From positions 1 through 56,701 of the forward strand of contig CAKPEJ010000006.1 of NCBI GenBank assembly GCA_934149325.1: a stretch of 56,701 nucleotides of DNA. Direction: 5' to 3'. Under the pieces are notes generated by a model. It saw nothing but the letters and a program-made list of their open reading frames with translations. It was not told the DNA's origin and made no database searches. Within the stretch, counting starts at the first letter, position 1. The number at the start of each line of letters is the position of its first letter. This DNA comes from an uncultured Bacilli bacterium. GTDB lineage: Bacteria > Bacillota_I > Bacilli_A > RF39 > UBA660. This document shows, in pieces, positions 42,750 to 50,925 of the stretch. Both the position numbers and the translations under genes were made by a program.

Positions 42750-43211
42750 TTAGAGACTCTTTTTAAAAACGATTTCTTTATCATTAAAATAGTCAAAATC
42801 AAAATCAAGATTTTCTATTAAAGAAATACTAGGTAAATTTTTCTTTAATATTTTTACTTTAACTTTTGCATTGATATTTTTATACTTTTCTTCACACAAA
42901 ATTAATAATTGTTTTACTAATTTTGTTCCATATCCTTTTTTTCTATATTCAGGATCAATTATATATGAAAGTAGTAATTGTATTCCATCAACATTAACTT
43001 CAGTAAATATTTCACCATATCCAATTGGTTTATCATCTTTATAACATATAACAATTGTTTCTAATATATCCATAATTGGAAACATAGAATCATAATCAGG
43101 CATTTTTGATGTAAAAAAAGTATGTTTTTTATCCCAAGAAATTGCTTTATAAAATATTGATTGAAATTCTTCACTTGATGCTTTTACAATACTAAATCTT
43201 ATATCATCCAT
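42750..43211 (-). CDS. GNAT-family N-acetyltransferase
   Basis: A 153-aa GNAT fold: a beta-strand with IGYGEIFTEVNVDGIQLL, the acetyl-CoA loop YRKKGYGTKLVKQLL near residue 95, and a C-terminal ISLIENLDFDFD segment. The substrate is not evident. The ATG at 43211 has GGGGGA upstream and opens directly on the fold; the longer in-frame reading upstream runs through the abgT terminator. Confidence 0.85.
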   Translation of the reverse strand: MDDIRFSIVKASSEEFQSIFYKAISWDKKHTFFTSKMPDYDSMFPIMDILETIVICYKDDKPIGYGEIFTEVNVDGIQLLLSYIIDPEYRKKGYGTKLVKQLLILCEEKYKNINAKVKVKILKKNLPSISLIENLDFDFDYFNDKEIVFKKSL

Positions 43212-43263
43212 TATGAAATTCCCCCTTTTTTGAAGTATACATATTTTATTACAAACTAAAAAA

Positions 43264-43283
43264 AAAGGCAACAGTTTGCCTTT
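43264..43283 (-). terminator. Terminator of abgT
   Basis: Eight-base-pair stem AAAGGCAA/TTGCCTTT, loop ACTG, then a T run on the minus strand, overlapping the abgT stop. Confidence 0.8.
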
Positions 43284-44793
43284 ATATTGTTGGATAAATA
43301 TTTGGTCCAATTGGAGCCTTTAAAACATACCAACCTATTATAATAAATAACCATAATATTGTTATTGCAAGGAAATATGGAAATAATAACTTATAACATT
43401 TTTTTACATTAAAATCATCTTTACTATATAAACCAATAAATCCTACAAAAACAACGAAATATGGAAGTAATGGAGTAATAATATTTGGTAATGATGCTGC
43501 TAATCTAAATATTGCTCCTGCAAATTCAGGTGTAATATTAGATTTCATAAATAATGGTATTATTCCAGGAACAAATAATGACCATTTTGTTGATAATGAT
43601 GTAACTGTTAAACCTGATAAAACAATACTAACAAATGATATTAAAATTAATACAATAAATGAAAATTCATTATTTTTAATAAATTCATACAATAAAGATG
43701 TTACAACTTCACCAATATTTGTATATTTAAACATTGCAACAAATTGAGATGCAACGAATATTAAAATAAGCATTTCACCTAAACCATTTAAACTATTACT
43801 TAAATATTTTACTGCATCTTTATCGTCTTTTATTTGTCTTGTTGATACACCATATATTATTCCACATATTGCAAATGTTAAAGATACAATATATAAAATA
43901 CCATTAACAAAAGGTGAATTTGCTCCAAATAATTTATTTACATATAATTTTTGTGAATTATCAAGTAACATGCCAGATAATGGTAATCCTGGAATAATAG
44001 CATAAATAAATATTATTAATAAAATAGAAAATGCTATAAAACTATTTCTAAGACCTCTTTTATCAGCTCTTTCTCTTACTTTTAACTCTTCATCACCTAT
44101 TCTTACAGGTTTTGTTCTACATATTATATCAGTCATATATGATAATAATAATGCAAGCAAAATAGATGCTACGACAATAAAATATACATTACCACTATAT
44201 CCATATGAATAATCAGAATCAATCATTTTAACAGCTGGAGATGCAAGTTCAATCAAGCTATAATCAATAGATGTAATAAATAAATTAATGTTTGCTCCTG
44301 CTGCTACAGAAGTAAAAGCCATAGTCATACCAACCATCTGGCTTCTTTTATATTCAGTAAACATTATTGATGCTATTGGAATCATAACTATATATGCTAA
44401 ATCTGAATTAAAACCCATTATTATACATAGTAATGAAAATATAAAAAATGCTGTTTTTCTTGGTACAACATCTGCAATCTTTTTAAATATTGATTTTAAA
44501 AATCCTGTTTTTATTGCAACACCAATACCCATAAGTCCAACTATCAATGTCCCAAGCGGCATAAATTTTAAGAAATTATTAATTGCCTCTCCAAAAATAA
44601 ATTTTAATCCTTCTAAACTTAATAAAGATTCTACTGCTACCACTGAAGTTGAAGTTTTATAATTTGCTAAGGAAATTGTCATTTCATTTCCCTGTATATT
44701 AAATATAGATAATATACTACTTAACAAAATTGTTACAAAACTAAGAAGTATAAAAAACCAGACTGGATGAATACCCTTATTATTATTTTTCAT
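43282..44793 (-). CDS. AbgT-family transporter
   Basis: A 503-aa polytopic protein with about 10-12 hydrophobic helices. Family segments include FLKFMPLGTLIVGLMGIGVA near residue 70, FSLLCIIMGFNSDLAYIVMIP, VAAGANINLFITSID near 165, and the late ITPLLPYFVVFVGF. AbgT proteins import p-aminobenzoyl-glutamate or export sulphonamide-like compounds; the substrate here is unknown. It is inserted between the DUF951 gene and ychF, with its Shine-Dalgarno inside the last codons of the DUF951 gene. Confidence 0.88.
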   Translation of the reverse strand: MKNNNKGIHPVWFFILLSFVTILLSSILSIFNIQGNEMTISLANYKTSTSVVAVESLLSLEGLKFIFGEAINNFLKFMPLGTLIVGLMGIGVAIKTGFLKSIFKKIADVVPRKTAFFIFSLLCIIMGFNSDLAYIVMIPIASIMFTEYKRSQMVGMTMAFTSVAAGANINLFITSIDYSLIELASPAVKMIDSDYSYGYSGNVYFIVVASILLALLLSYMTDIICRTKPVRIGDEELKVRERADKRGLRNSFIAFSILLIIFIYAIIPGLPLSGMLLDNSQKLYVNKLFGANSPFVNGILYIVSLTFAICGIIYGVSTRQIKDDKDAVKYLSNSLNGLGEMLILIFVASQFVAMFKYTNIGEVVTSLLYEFIKNNEFSFIVLILISFVSIVLSGLTVTSLSTKWSLFVPGIIPLFMKSNITPEFAGAIFRLAASLPNIITPLLPYFVVFVGFIGLYSKDDFNVKKCYKLLFPYFLAITILWLFIIIGWYVLKAPIGPNIYPTI

Positions 44794-44794
44794 A

Positions 44795-44980
44795 TTAATC
44801 CTCCACTACTTTTTTCATTTTTTTATTAAATTCAACTCGTGGTATCATTATTGATCTACCACAATTTATACATTTAATTTTAATATCTACACCAACTCTT
44901 GTTATTTCCCATAAATTTTCACCACATGGATGAGGTTTTTTCATTATCACTTTTGATCCTACACAATAATTATTATTCAT
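44795..44980 (-). CDS. DUF951 family protein (YyzM-like)
   Basis: A 61-aa protein with YCVGSKVIMKKPHPCG at the start, WEITRVGVDIKIKCINCGR and RVEFNKK. The two-cysteine CINC motif plus Cys-Gly upstream suggests a zinc-binding beta barrel. Function unknown; it is conserved beside mscS, parB and ychF in Firmicutes. The ATG at 44980 has GAGG at six bases and overlaps the mscS 3' end by eight bases. Confidence 0.88.
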   Translation of the reverse strand: MNNNYCVGSKVIMKKPHPCGENLWEITRVGVDIKIKCINCGRSIMIPRVEFNKKMKKVVED

Positions 44981-45776
44981 TATGAACCTCAATTTGTGGA
45001 TATGGAATTTTTATATTATTTTCATCTAAAACACGTTTTATTTCTTTGTTAACTTTTCTTTTTACCAAAAACATATCTCTTTCTCTAACTTGTGTAGACA
45101 TTCTATATATTACAGATGAATCTGCAAGTTCATTTATTCCATCTAAAGATACTTTATCATTTATTTCAGGAACTAAATTAGGTAATTCTAACGCTAAATC
45201 AGATAAAACTTTTTCAACTTTTTTATTATCTTCTTCATACGCAACTGAAATATCAATTGTAGCTAAAGTTTTTCCTAAGCTATAATTAGTAATTTCAGAA
45301 ATATTACGATTTGATATAATTCTAACCTCTCCTGTTGGTGCTTTTATTTTTGTCGTTTTAAGACCTAAATATATAACTTCACCCTTAAAATCATTTATTT
45401 TAACTATTTCACCAAGTGCAAATTGACTTTCAGCAATTATTGAAAATCCAACCAAATAATCTTTTAAAACATCTTGAAAAGCTAAACCAACAACAACACT
45501 TAAAGCACCAATACTCGTAACTATTGCAGTTGTATCAATTCCATATAATTTTAAGATAGATATTACCGCTACTGTAATAATTATATATTTTATAAGATTC
45601 TTTAAAAGTTCTAAAATAGTATTTTGACTTCTTTGAATATGTTTTGTCTTAGTTTTATTGTTTTTTATTATTTTATTTATAACTATTTTATCAATCAATA
45701 TTAATATATATGATACTATTATTGTTATTATCGGATATATTATTTTTTCTGGGATAAAAATATCAAACAATTTCAA
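44973..45776 (-). CDS. mscS: Small-conductance mechanosensitive channel, MscS family
   Basis: A 267-aa protein with three membrane helices in the first 105 residues, the glycine-rich pore helix SIGALSVVVGLAFQDVLKDYL near 85-110, and the cytoplasmic beta domain (EIVKINDFKGEVIYLGLKTT). It relieves turgor on osmotic downshift. The start is taken as TTG at 45776, five to six bases after AGAGGTGG; the GTG nine bases earlier is inside that signal. It follows parB directly. Confidence 0.92.
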   Translation of the reverse strand: MKLFDIFIPEKIIYPIITIIVSYILILIDKIVINKIIKNNKTKTKHIQRSQNTILELLKNLIKYIIITVAVISILKLYGIDTTAIVTSIGALSVVVGLAFQDVLKDYLVGFSIIAESQFALGEIVKINDFKGEVIYLGLKTTKIKAPTGEVRIISNRNISEITNYSLGKTLATIDISVAYEEDNKKVEKVLSDLALELPNLVPEINDKVSLDGINELADSSVIYRMSTQVRERDMFLVKRKVNKEIKRVLDENNIKIPYPQIEVHNE

Positions 45777-45787
45777 TAAAACCACCT

Positions 45788-46678
45788 CTAATCCTTAATA
45801 TTTAAATTCATTATTTCTAAAATTCTATTTAAATCTTGAACTGTAGAAAAACTTATTACCATTTTATTTGAATTAATTTTTACTTTTGTTCCTAATTTTT
45901 CTTTTAAGCTATTTTCTAAATATTTATATTGTTCTTCTTTTTCTTTATTTTTATTATTAATCTTTACTGTTTTTTTGTATTCATCAGATTTTGATTCTTC
46001 TTCTATATCTCTAACACTTAAACCTTGCTCTATTATTTTTTCAGCCAATAATTCAACTTGTGTTGGATCTTCTATTTTACTTAATACTCTTGCATGACCC
46101 ATTGAAATTTTATTATATAAAATCATATCTTGAACTGATGCAGGAAGTCTTAACAATCCAAGCATATTAGTAATATGACTTCTACTTTTACCAACTTTTT
46201 TTGCAAGTTCATCTTGAGTTATATTGGCTTTATCAATTATTGATTTATATGCTTTTGCTTCTTCTATTGCAGTTAAATTCTCTCTTTGTAAATTTTCTAG
46301 AAGAGAAATATCCATCATTTCCTCATCAGTAAATTCTTTTAATATTGCTGGAATAGTCTCCTTGCCTGCTAATTTTGATGCTCTAACTCTTCTTTCACCT
46401 GCTATAATTTCGTAACCTTTAACACTTTTTTTAATAATAATAGGTTGAAATACACCATGTTCTTTTATTGATAAAGCAAGTTCATTAAGTGCTGTTTCAT
46501 CAAATACTTTTCTTGGTTGATATGGATTTGGTCTTAATTCATCCAACTTAACTTCTATTATTTCATTATTTTTTTTAGCTTCTTCTACTATACTTTCTTC
46601 AAACTCTGAAAAATTCATACTTTCGTCATTAAATAATTGTTCTAGGCCCTTACCTAGTGCTCTTCTCTTCTCTTGCAT
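45788..46678 (-). CDS. parB: Chromosome partitioning protein ParB/Spo0J
   Basis: A 296-aa ParB CTPase/clamp with RRALGKGLEQLF at the start, box I RPNPYQPRKVF, CTP-binding box GERRVRASKLAG, and a helix-turn-helix region (AKKVGKSRSHITNMLGLLRL). It binds parS and loads condensin near oriC. The ATG at 46678 is chosen although it is 12 bases from GGAGG; a TTG nine bases upstream is only three bases from it. It overlaps the parA 3' end. I found no parS site in the window by eye. Confidence 0.95.
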   Translation of the reverse strand: MQEKRRALGKGLEQLFNDESMNFSEFEESIVEEAKKNNEIIEVKLDELRPNPYQPRKVFDETALNELALSIKEHGVFQPIIIKKSVKGYEIIAGERRVRASKLAGKETIPAILKEFTDEEMMDISLLENLQRENLTAIEEAKAYKSIIDKANITQDELAKKVGKSRSHITNMLGLLRLPASVQDMILYNKISMGHARVLSKIEDPTQVELLAEKIIEQGLSVRDIEEESKSDEYKKTVKINNKNKEKEEQYKYLENSLKEKLGTKVKINSNKMVISFSTVQDLNRILEIMNLNIKD

Positions 46679-47453
46679 TTTGTTCAATAACCTCCTTTGC
46701 TAGATTAAGATATGCTTCTGTACCTCTACTATTTGCATTATAATTTGCAATTGGCTTACCATGACTTGGTGCTTCAGCAAGTACTATTAATCTTGGAATA
46801 ATTGTATCATATACTTTTTCTTTAAAAAAGCTTCTTATGTTTTCAACAACATCAAGTCCAAGAATTGTTCTTGAATCAAGCATTGTTAATAATACACCTT
46901 CTATTTCTAAACCAGGATTTAAGTTTTTTCTTGCAAGTTGAATAGTATTTAATAATTGCATTATTCCTTCTAGTGCATAAAACTCACATTGTACTGGAAT
47001 TAAAACAGAATTACTTGCTGTCAAAGCATTTGTTGTAAGAATTCCAAGTGATGGTGGACAATCTATTAAAATAAAATCATAATTATCTTTTAGTTCATTT
47101 AAAACTCTCTTTAATTGTGTTCCTTTAGAAAAACTTGGATCTTGTTTGATTTTATCTAAAAATTCAATATCAATACCTGCTAGATTAATAGTTGCAGGTA
47201 TTAAATCAAGATTTTTAAATTTTGTTTTTCTTACTGCTTCATGTGGTTCAACATTACCAAGTAAAGCATCATGTATAGAACATTTTAAATCACCTTTTTC
47301 CACTCCAACGCCTGTTGTTGTATTTCCTTGTGGATCTAAATCAACTAATAAAACTTTTTTATTCAAAATCCCCAATGAAGAGGCCAAATTAATACTTGTA
47401 GTTGTTTTACCTACGCCACCCTTTTGATTTACTAATGAAATAATTTTTCCCAT
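46650..47453 (-). CDS. parA: Chromosome partitioning ATPase ParA/Soj
   Basis: A 267-aa deviant-Walker ATPase with KGGVGKTTTSINLA at the start, DLDPQGNTTTGVG, and IDCPPSLGILTTNAL near residue 120. It moves ParB-parS complexes and in Bacillus regulates DnaA and sporulation. The ATG at 47453 follows AAGGATG; an ATG twelve bases earlier overlaps it. noc and rsmG, which often precede parA, are not here: an Rpn-like gene lies upstream instead. Confidence 0.96.
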   Translation of the reverse strand: MGKIISLVNQKGGVGKTTTSINLASSLGILNKKVLLVDLDPQGNTTTGVGVEKGDLKCSIHDALLGNVEPHEAVRKTKFKNLDLIPATINLAGIDIEFLDKIKQDPSFSKGTQLKRVLNELKDNYDFILIDCPPSLGILTTNALTASNSVLIPVQCEFYALEGIMQLLNTIQLARKNLNPGLEIEGVLLTMLDSRTILGLDVVENIRSFFKEKVYDTIIPRLIVLAEAPSHGKPIANYNANSRGTEAYLNLAKEVIEQNAREEKSTR

Positions 47454-47568
47454 AATAATGCACATCCTTATTTTTTCATAACTATATTATATTCTATCAG
47501 AAATTGAAATTTTTTTAAATGATTTTCCAAAAAAAAAAGAAGATTATATACTTTTTATAAATTTTTAA

Positions 47569-48426
47569 TTATATATTTTCTTTTAATTTATTTATTTTAT
47601 CTATTTCTAAACCTGTTACGTCCGATATTACTTCAATATCTATGTTCTTTTTTATCATATTTTGAGCTATCTCTGTGTTTCTTGAATTTATACCTTTTTC
47701 AATGCCAAGATTTATTCCCTCTTCTCTTGCCTCAGTTAATAAACTATTTTTTATCTTTCTTTCATCTTCTTCTTTACTCATATATTCTTGAAATTCTGGA
47801 TCATCATTTACTATTGTTACATTTGTTATATATTTATCTACTATCTTATCCTTTGGCATTTTTTCTAGCTCCTCTTTATCTAAATCTAGCATTACGATAT
47901 ACTTATTTTTTTCTATCTCATCTTCATTTTTATCATACCAAATTTTTTTATAATAATCCATATTTATTTCATATATTTTAAAATTTTTAACATACTCTTT
48001 ACCTTCTTTATCTCTTACTTTATATCCTCTTTTTGCTTCTTTCTTTTCTCCTAGACCATATGTAAAATTTATTTGAATTATATCTGTATCTTCATTATAT
48101 TCTTCTCCTCTTAATGTATGTGATTGATATATATTACACAAATATGCCATATTCCTTGGCCTTACATAATCTCTATTTTCTGAATTTATCTCTATTTCTA
48201 TTTTCTTGTCTCCTGCATATACTAATGCATCTACTCTTTTATCTTTTACTCCTATATTTCCACTTAATAATTCTGTTGATCGTATTTCTATTCTATCTAT
48301 TTTTATTTCTAAAACAAGTTCTAGAAGAGCTTTCAATAAATCTTTATTTTTGGGATTTAAAAATACTTCTTTAAATGGTCTATCAAATCTGCAGGTATAA
48401 AACCTTTTATATTTTATTATACTCAT
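47569..48426 (-). CDS. Rpn-like PD-(D/E)XK family nuclease/transposase protein
   Basis: A 285-aa protein of the PD-(D/E)XK type often annotated as Rpn family recombination nuclease or transposase. The N-terminus DRPFKEVFLNPKNKDLLKAL is typical, a nuclease core follows with DKRVDALVYAGDKKIEIEIN (D...E-x-E near residues 60-80), and the C-terminus is a charged helical region with EEGINLGIEKG repeats. It appears complete. The 41-bp element shared with the DUF1016 gene lies directly upstream. It interrupts the usual oriC-proximal order between parA and its normal neighbours, so it was probably acquired. AAAGG lies about 12 bases before the ATG. Confidence 0.8.
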   Translation of the reverse strand: MSIIKYKRFYTCRFDRPFKEVFLNPKNKDLLKALLELVLEIKIDRIEIRSTELLSGNIGVKDKRVDALVYAGDKKIEIEINSENRDYVRPRNMAYLCNIYQSHTLRGEEYNEDTDIIQINFTYGLGEKKEAKRGYKVRDKEGKEYVKNFKIYEINMDYYKKIWYDKNEDEIEKNKYIVMLDLDKEELEKMPKDKIVDKYITNVTIVNDDPEFQEYMSKEEDERKIKNSLLTEAREEGINLGIEKGINSRNTEIAQNMIKKNIDIEVISDVTGLEIDKINKLKENI

Positions 48427-48445
48427 TTCTTTATTTTCCTTTCAC

Positions 48446-48486
48446 ATATTATATACGCGATAAAGGTTTAAAAACCCCCTAAAAAA
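48446..48486 (-). promoter_or_regulatory. 41-bp shared upstream element, copy B
   Basis: Minus-strand counterpart of the element at 1165-1205: six T, AGGGGG, five T, then TTTATCGCG and TATATAATAT with the same spacing. It ends 19 bases before the ATG of the Rpn-like gene. This and the next four entries account for the 384-base gap between that gene and rpsI. Confidence 0.6.
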
Positions 48487-48494
48487 CAAAAAAT

Positions 48495-48510
48495 ATCTGA
48501 CAAGTCAGAT
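48495..48510 (-). terminator. Terminator or attenuator after a 7-codon ORF
   Basis: Seven-base-pair stem ATCTGAC/GTCAGAT (eight with flanking T/A), two-base loop, and six T on the minus strand, seven bases after the stop of the 7-codon ORF and just before the shared element. Confidence 0.7.
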
Positions 48511-48516
48511 ACTTTT

Positions 48517-48540
48517 TTACAATTCTACCTTGTTTTTCAT
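48517..48540 (-). CDS. Seven-codon ORF, possible leader peptide
   Basis: MKNKVEL followed by TAA, preceded by AAGGAG at a short spacing and by a TATAAT about 20 bases upstream. A terminator-like hairpin follows at once. The layout resembles a leader-peptide attenuator for the Rpn-like gene, or the remains of a truncated gene. Coding is unproven. Confidence 0.3.
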   Translation of the reverse strand: MKNKVEL

Positions 48541-48597
48541 TATACTCCTTCTATTTATTATAATATTTATACTTATGTATATTTTATTTTTTAAATA

Positions 48598-48713
48598 GAA
48601 AAAAAATCATCTGATTTCAACTTAGTTGATTTCAGATGCTTATCCAACTGGGATTACGTCTGATTACACCAATCAAGCGTATCCTTTTTTATTTTATGAA
48701 GTTTCCTTCATCT
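48598..48713 (-). ncRNA. Candidate structured small RNA, about 115 nt
   Basis: A promoter at 48748-48720 would start an RNA near 48713. It can fold as a 5' hairpin ATGAAG-GAAA-CTTCAT (48711-48696), a linker, a GGATACG/CGTAATCC stem with one bulge enclosing TGATT/AATCA (48684-48651), an alternative ATCC/GGAT hairpin sharing bases with that stem (48654-48642), and a terminator hairpin CATCTGA...TCAGATG (48638-48608) followed by eight T. No coding capacity of note. It does not match a riboswitch or RNA family that I know. Confidence 0.45.
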
Positions 48714-48719
48714 GTATAC

Positions 48720-48748
48720 ACTATATCACAAATTTATCATTTTATCAA
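48720..48748 (-). promoter_or_regulatory. Sigma-A promoter for the candidate small RNA
   Basis: TTGATA (48748-48743), 17-base spacer, TATAGT (48725-48720) on the minus strand, downstream of the rpsI terminator. Confidence 0.55.
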
Positions 48749-48776
48749 GTCTTCATTTTTTTATTTAGACAAAAAA

Positions 48777-48796
48777 AAGCCCGTAAATACGGACTT
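48777..48796 (-). terminator. Terminator of rplM-rpsI
   Basis: Nine-base-pair stem with one T-G pair (AAGTCCGTA/TACGGGCTT), two-base loop, then eight T on the minus strand, 14 bases after the rpsI stop. Confidence 0.85.
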
Positions 48797-48809
48797 TCGA
48801 AAAAGCTTT

Positions 48810-49223
48810 CTATCTCTTTGAGAATTGTGGTGCTCTACGAGCTTTCTTAAGACCTGGTTTCTTACGTTCTTTAATTCTAGAATCTCTAGTAATAAATCCT
48901 TTAGCTTTTAATATTTTTCTAAAAGATGAATCTGAAGTTGGATCTGTATTTTTATCATATTCTAATAATGCTTTTGTTATTCCTAAACGGATAGCTCCTG
49001 TTTGACCAGAGAATCCGCCACCTTTAACTTCTGCACTGATATCAAATTTATCAAGTGTATTAGTTGCTTCTAATGGTTGTTTTAAATCCATAACTAGTGT
49101 TGGAAATGGTAAATATTCATTAACATCTCTACCATTGATAGTAATGTTACCTTTACCAGATACCATTGTAACTTTTGCGATAGACGCTTTTCTACGTCCT
49201 GTTCCGTAATATTTCTTTGCCAT
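48810..49223 (-). CDS. rpsI: Ribosomal protein S9
   Basis: A 137-aa protein: YGTGRRKASIAKV at the start, KGGGFSGQTGAIRLGI in the middle and GLKKARRAPQFSKR at the C-terminus, whose Lys-Arg end reaches the P-site tRNA. Co-transcribed with rplM (12-base gap) and ended by a strong terminator. Confidence 0.97.
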   Translation of the reverse strand: MAKKYYGTGRRKASIAKVTMVSGKGNITINGRDVNEYLPFPTLVMDLKQPLEATNTLDKFDISAEVKGGGFSGQTGAIRLGITKALLEYDKNTDPTSDSSFRKILKAKGFITRDSRIKERKKPGLKKARRAPQFSKR

Positions 49224-49235
49224 CTATTTTTCCTC

Positions 49236-49667
49236 CTAGTCTACCTTTATTTCCTTAGGTTGTTGTGCAGAATGTTTATGTTCTGGACCAGCATATACAA
49301 ATAATTTTTTGTACATTTGACGACCTAATCTGTTATGAGGAAGCATTCCTTTAACAGCTCTTTCAACCATTTCTTCTGGATATTTTTCAAGCATTACTTT
49401 AGCAGTTCTTTCTCTTAAACCACCAGTATATCCACTATGATTATAATACATTTTTTGATCTAACTTATTACCAGTTAATTTTACTTTTGAAGCATTGATT
49501 ATTATTACATAATCTCCACAATCAACATTTGGTGTATAGATTGCTTTATTCTTTCCACGTAATACAGTTGCTACTTTAGTTGCTAAACGTCCTAATGTTT
49601 GACCTTCAGCATCTATAACATACCAATCACGTTTAATGTTTTCTGGCTTTGCCATAAATGTTTTCAT
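49236..49667 (-). CDS. rplM: Ribosomal protein L13
   Basis: A 143-aa protein: RDWYVIDAEGQTLGRLAT, GDYVIIINASKVKLTGNK and MLPHNRLGRQMYKKL are family blocks. AAAGGG precedes the ATG. First gene of rplM-rpsI. In Bacillus these genes sit in the main ribosomal cluster, not beside parA, so the operon has been moved relative to that order. Confidence 0.97.
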   Translation of the reverse strand: MKTFMAKPENIKRDWYVIDAEGQTLGRLATKVATVLRGKNKAIYTPNVDCGDYVIIINASKVKLTGNKLDQKMYYNHSGYTGGLRERTAKVMLEKYPEEMVERAVKGMLPHNRLGRQMYKKLFVYAGPEHKHSAQQPKEIKVD

Positions 49668-49688
49668 TTTATTTTCCCTTTCATTACC

Positions 49689-49717
49689 ATAAATTAATTT
49701 TCCCAGGATTAATTTAT
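49689..49717 (-). promoter_or_regulatory. Candidate L13 autoregulatory leader hairpin
   Basis: Ten-base-pair stem ATAAATTAAT/ATTAATTTAT with a CCTGGGAAA loop in the rplM leader. Firmicutes often have an L13-binding leader here; I assign it by position and structure, not by sequence match. Confidence 0.45.
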
Positions 49718-49749
49718 TTGTGGGTTTTTAAATAAATGTACCAATTAAG

Positions 49750-49778
49750 ATATTACTAAATTTTATTCAAATTGTCAA
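49750..49778 (-). promoter_or_regulatory. Sigma-A promoter of rplM-rpsI
   Basis: TTGACA (49778-49773), 17-base spacer, TAATAT (49755-49750) on the minus strand, leaving a leader of about 75 bases. Confidence 0.75.
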
Positions 49779-49800
49779 TCAATATCCTTTGATTTAACAA

Positions 49801-49828
49801 AAAAAATGCACACTATGATGCATTTTTT
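49801..49828 (-). terminator. Terminator of htrA
   Basis: Ten-base-pair stem AAAAAATGCA/TGCATTTTTT whose loop contains the htrA stop codon, with a T run on the minus strand. Confidence 0.75.
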
Positions 49829-50913
49829 AACAATTCCATATCTAAAGTTTTTTCTTTACTATCTCTAATTATCGTTATTTTCATCTTATCACCAGCTTTA
49901 TGTTGATATAAATAATATCTTAACTTTGATGTATTTGTTACTTTTTCACCATCCATTTTTATTATTATATCGCCTTTTTGTAAACCAGCTTTATCTGCAG
50001 ATGAATTTGATTGAACTTCTGCAATTACAACACCATATGTTATATCTGATGAAACGTTCATGTTATACCTATATAAACTATATCTATCACTTACATTTAT
50101 TAATGATACTCCCATTGTTGGTCTAGATATTTCTTTTCCACTTTCCAAAGATTTAACATAAGTCTTTGCGTCATTAATTGGAATTGCAAATCCCATACCT
50201 TCTATTTCTTCTGTTGCAAGTTTCATTGAAGTAATGCCTATAACTTCTCCTGCTAAATTAACAAGTGGGCCACCACTATTTCCTGGATTAATTGCAGCAT
50301 CAGTTTGAATTACTTTTGTTACTACATTATCATTTTCTATAGTTCTATCCTTACCAGATATTATACCTCTCGTAATTGATCCACTATAATCACTACCCAT
50401 TGGACTACCAATAGTAAATACTGTACTACCTAATTTTATATCACTACTATCGCCTAAAGTAGCAACCTTAATAACTTTTGATTTATCAATTGATAGAACT
50501 GCTAAATCAGTATATTCATCACTACCTAATAATTTTACATCAACAACTTCATTGTTTGATAAAATCACTTCAATTTTATCTGCACCATTTATTACATGAT
50601 GATTTGTTAATATGTATCCTTTATCTCCATCAGTTTTATATACAAAACCTGATCCACTTCCTATTGATTGACTATTTTTATATGATTCTACTGTAACTAC
50701 TGAATCATATACTTTTTCAATTGCATCCTCAGCAGCAGATTCTGTAAGTTCTGTTTTATTAATTGTTTTTTTCTCTGTAATAACTTTTGAATTTACAGGG
50801 AAATACATTAAATATAATATAACTGCTCCTACTGATGAAATAAGTACAAATACATATGCTAAGAAATATTTTAATGCTTTATTTTTATTTTTTACTAATG
50901 GTTCTTTTTCCAT
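49813..50913 (-). CDS. htrA: HtrA/DegP-like membrane serine protease
   Basis: A 366-aa protein with one N-terminal membrane helix (about 17-38), a trypsin-like domain with catalytic His in TNHHVING, Asp in YTDLAVL and Ser in NPGNSGGPL, and one C-terminal PDZ domain (about 275-360, AGLQKGDIIIKMDGEKV). It degrades misfolded exported proteins at the membrane-wall interface. The ATG at 50913 follows AGAGGTG; a GTG nine bases earlier lies in that signal. In Bacillus an htrA paralogue lies in the wal operon, but here it stands apart. Confidence 0.95.
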   Translation of the reverse strand: MEKEPLVKNKNKALKYFLAYVFVLISSVGAVILYLMYFPVNSKVITEKKTINKTELTESAAEDAIEKVYDSVVTVESYKNSQSIGSGSGFVYKTDGDKGYILTNHHVINGADKIEVILSNNEVVDVKLLGSDEYTDLAVLSIDKSKVIKVATLGDSSDIKLGSTVFTIGSPMGSDYSGSITRGIISGKDRTIENDNVVTKVIQTDAAINPGNSGGPLVNLAGEVIGITSMKLATEEIEGMGFAIPINDAKTYVKSLESGKEISRPTMGVSLINVSDRYSLYRYNMNVSSDITYGVVIAEVQSNSSADKAGLQKGDIIIKMDGEKVTNTSKLRYYLYQHKAGDKMKITIIRDSKEKTLDMELLKNAS

Positions 50914-50925
50914 TATTATCACCTC

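Noticed and set aside
46650..47460. A parS site near parAB
   Set aside because: I looked for the palindromic TGTTnCACGTGnAACA pattern and for CACGTG cores and found none.
48642..48684. A tRNA gene (D-arm-like segment with GG in the loop)
   Set aside because: There is no T-arm, no acceptor/CCA pairing and no anticodon arm of the right size.
48626..48850. A plus-strand ORF of 74 codons across the gap by rpsI
   Set aside because: It lacks a Shine-Dalgarno, starts at TTG, runs through the rpsI terminator and overlaps rpsI itself. The hairpins and promoter on the minus strand explain the sequence better.
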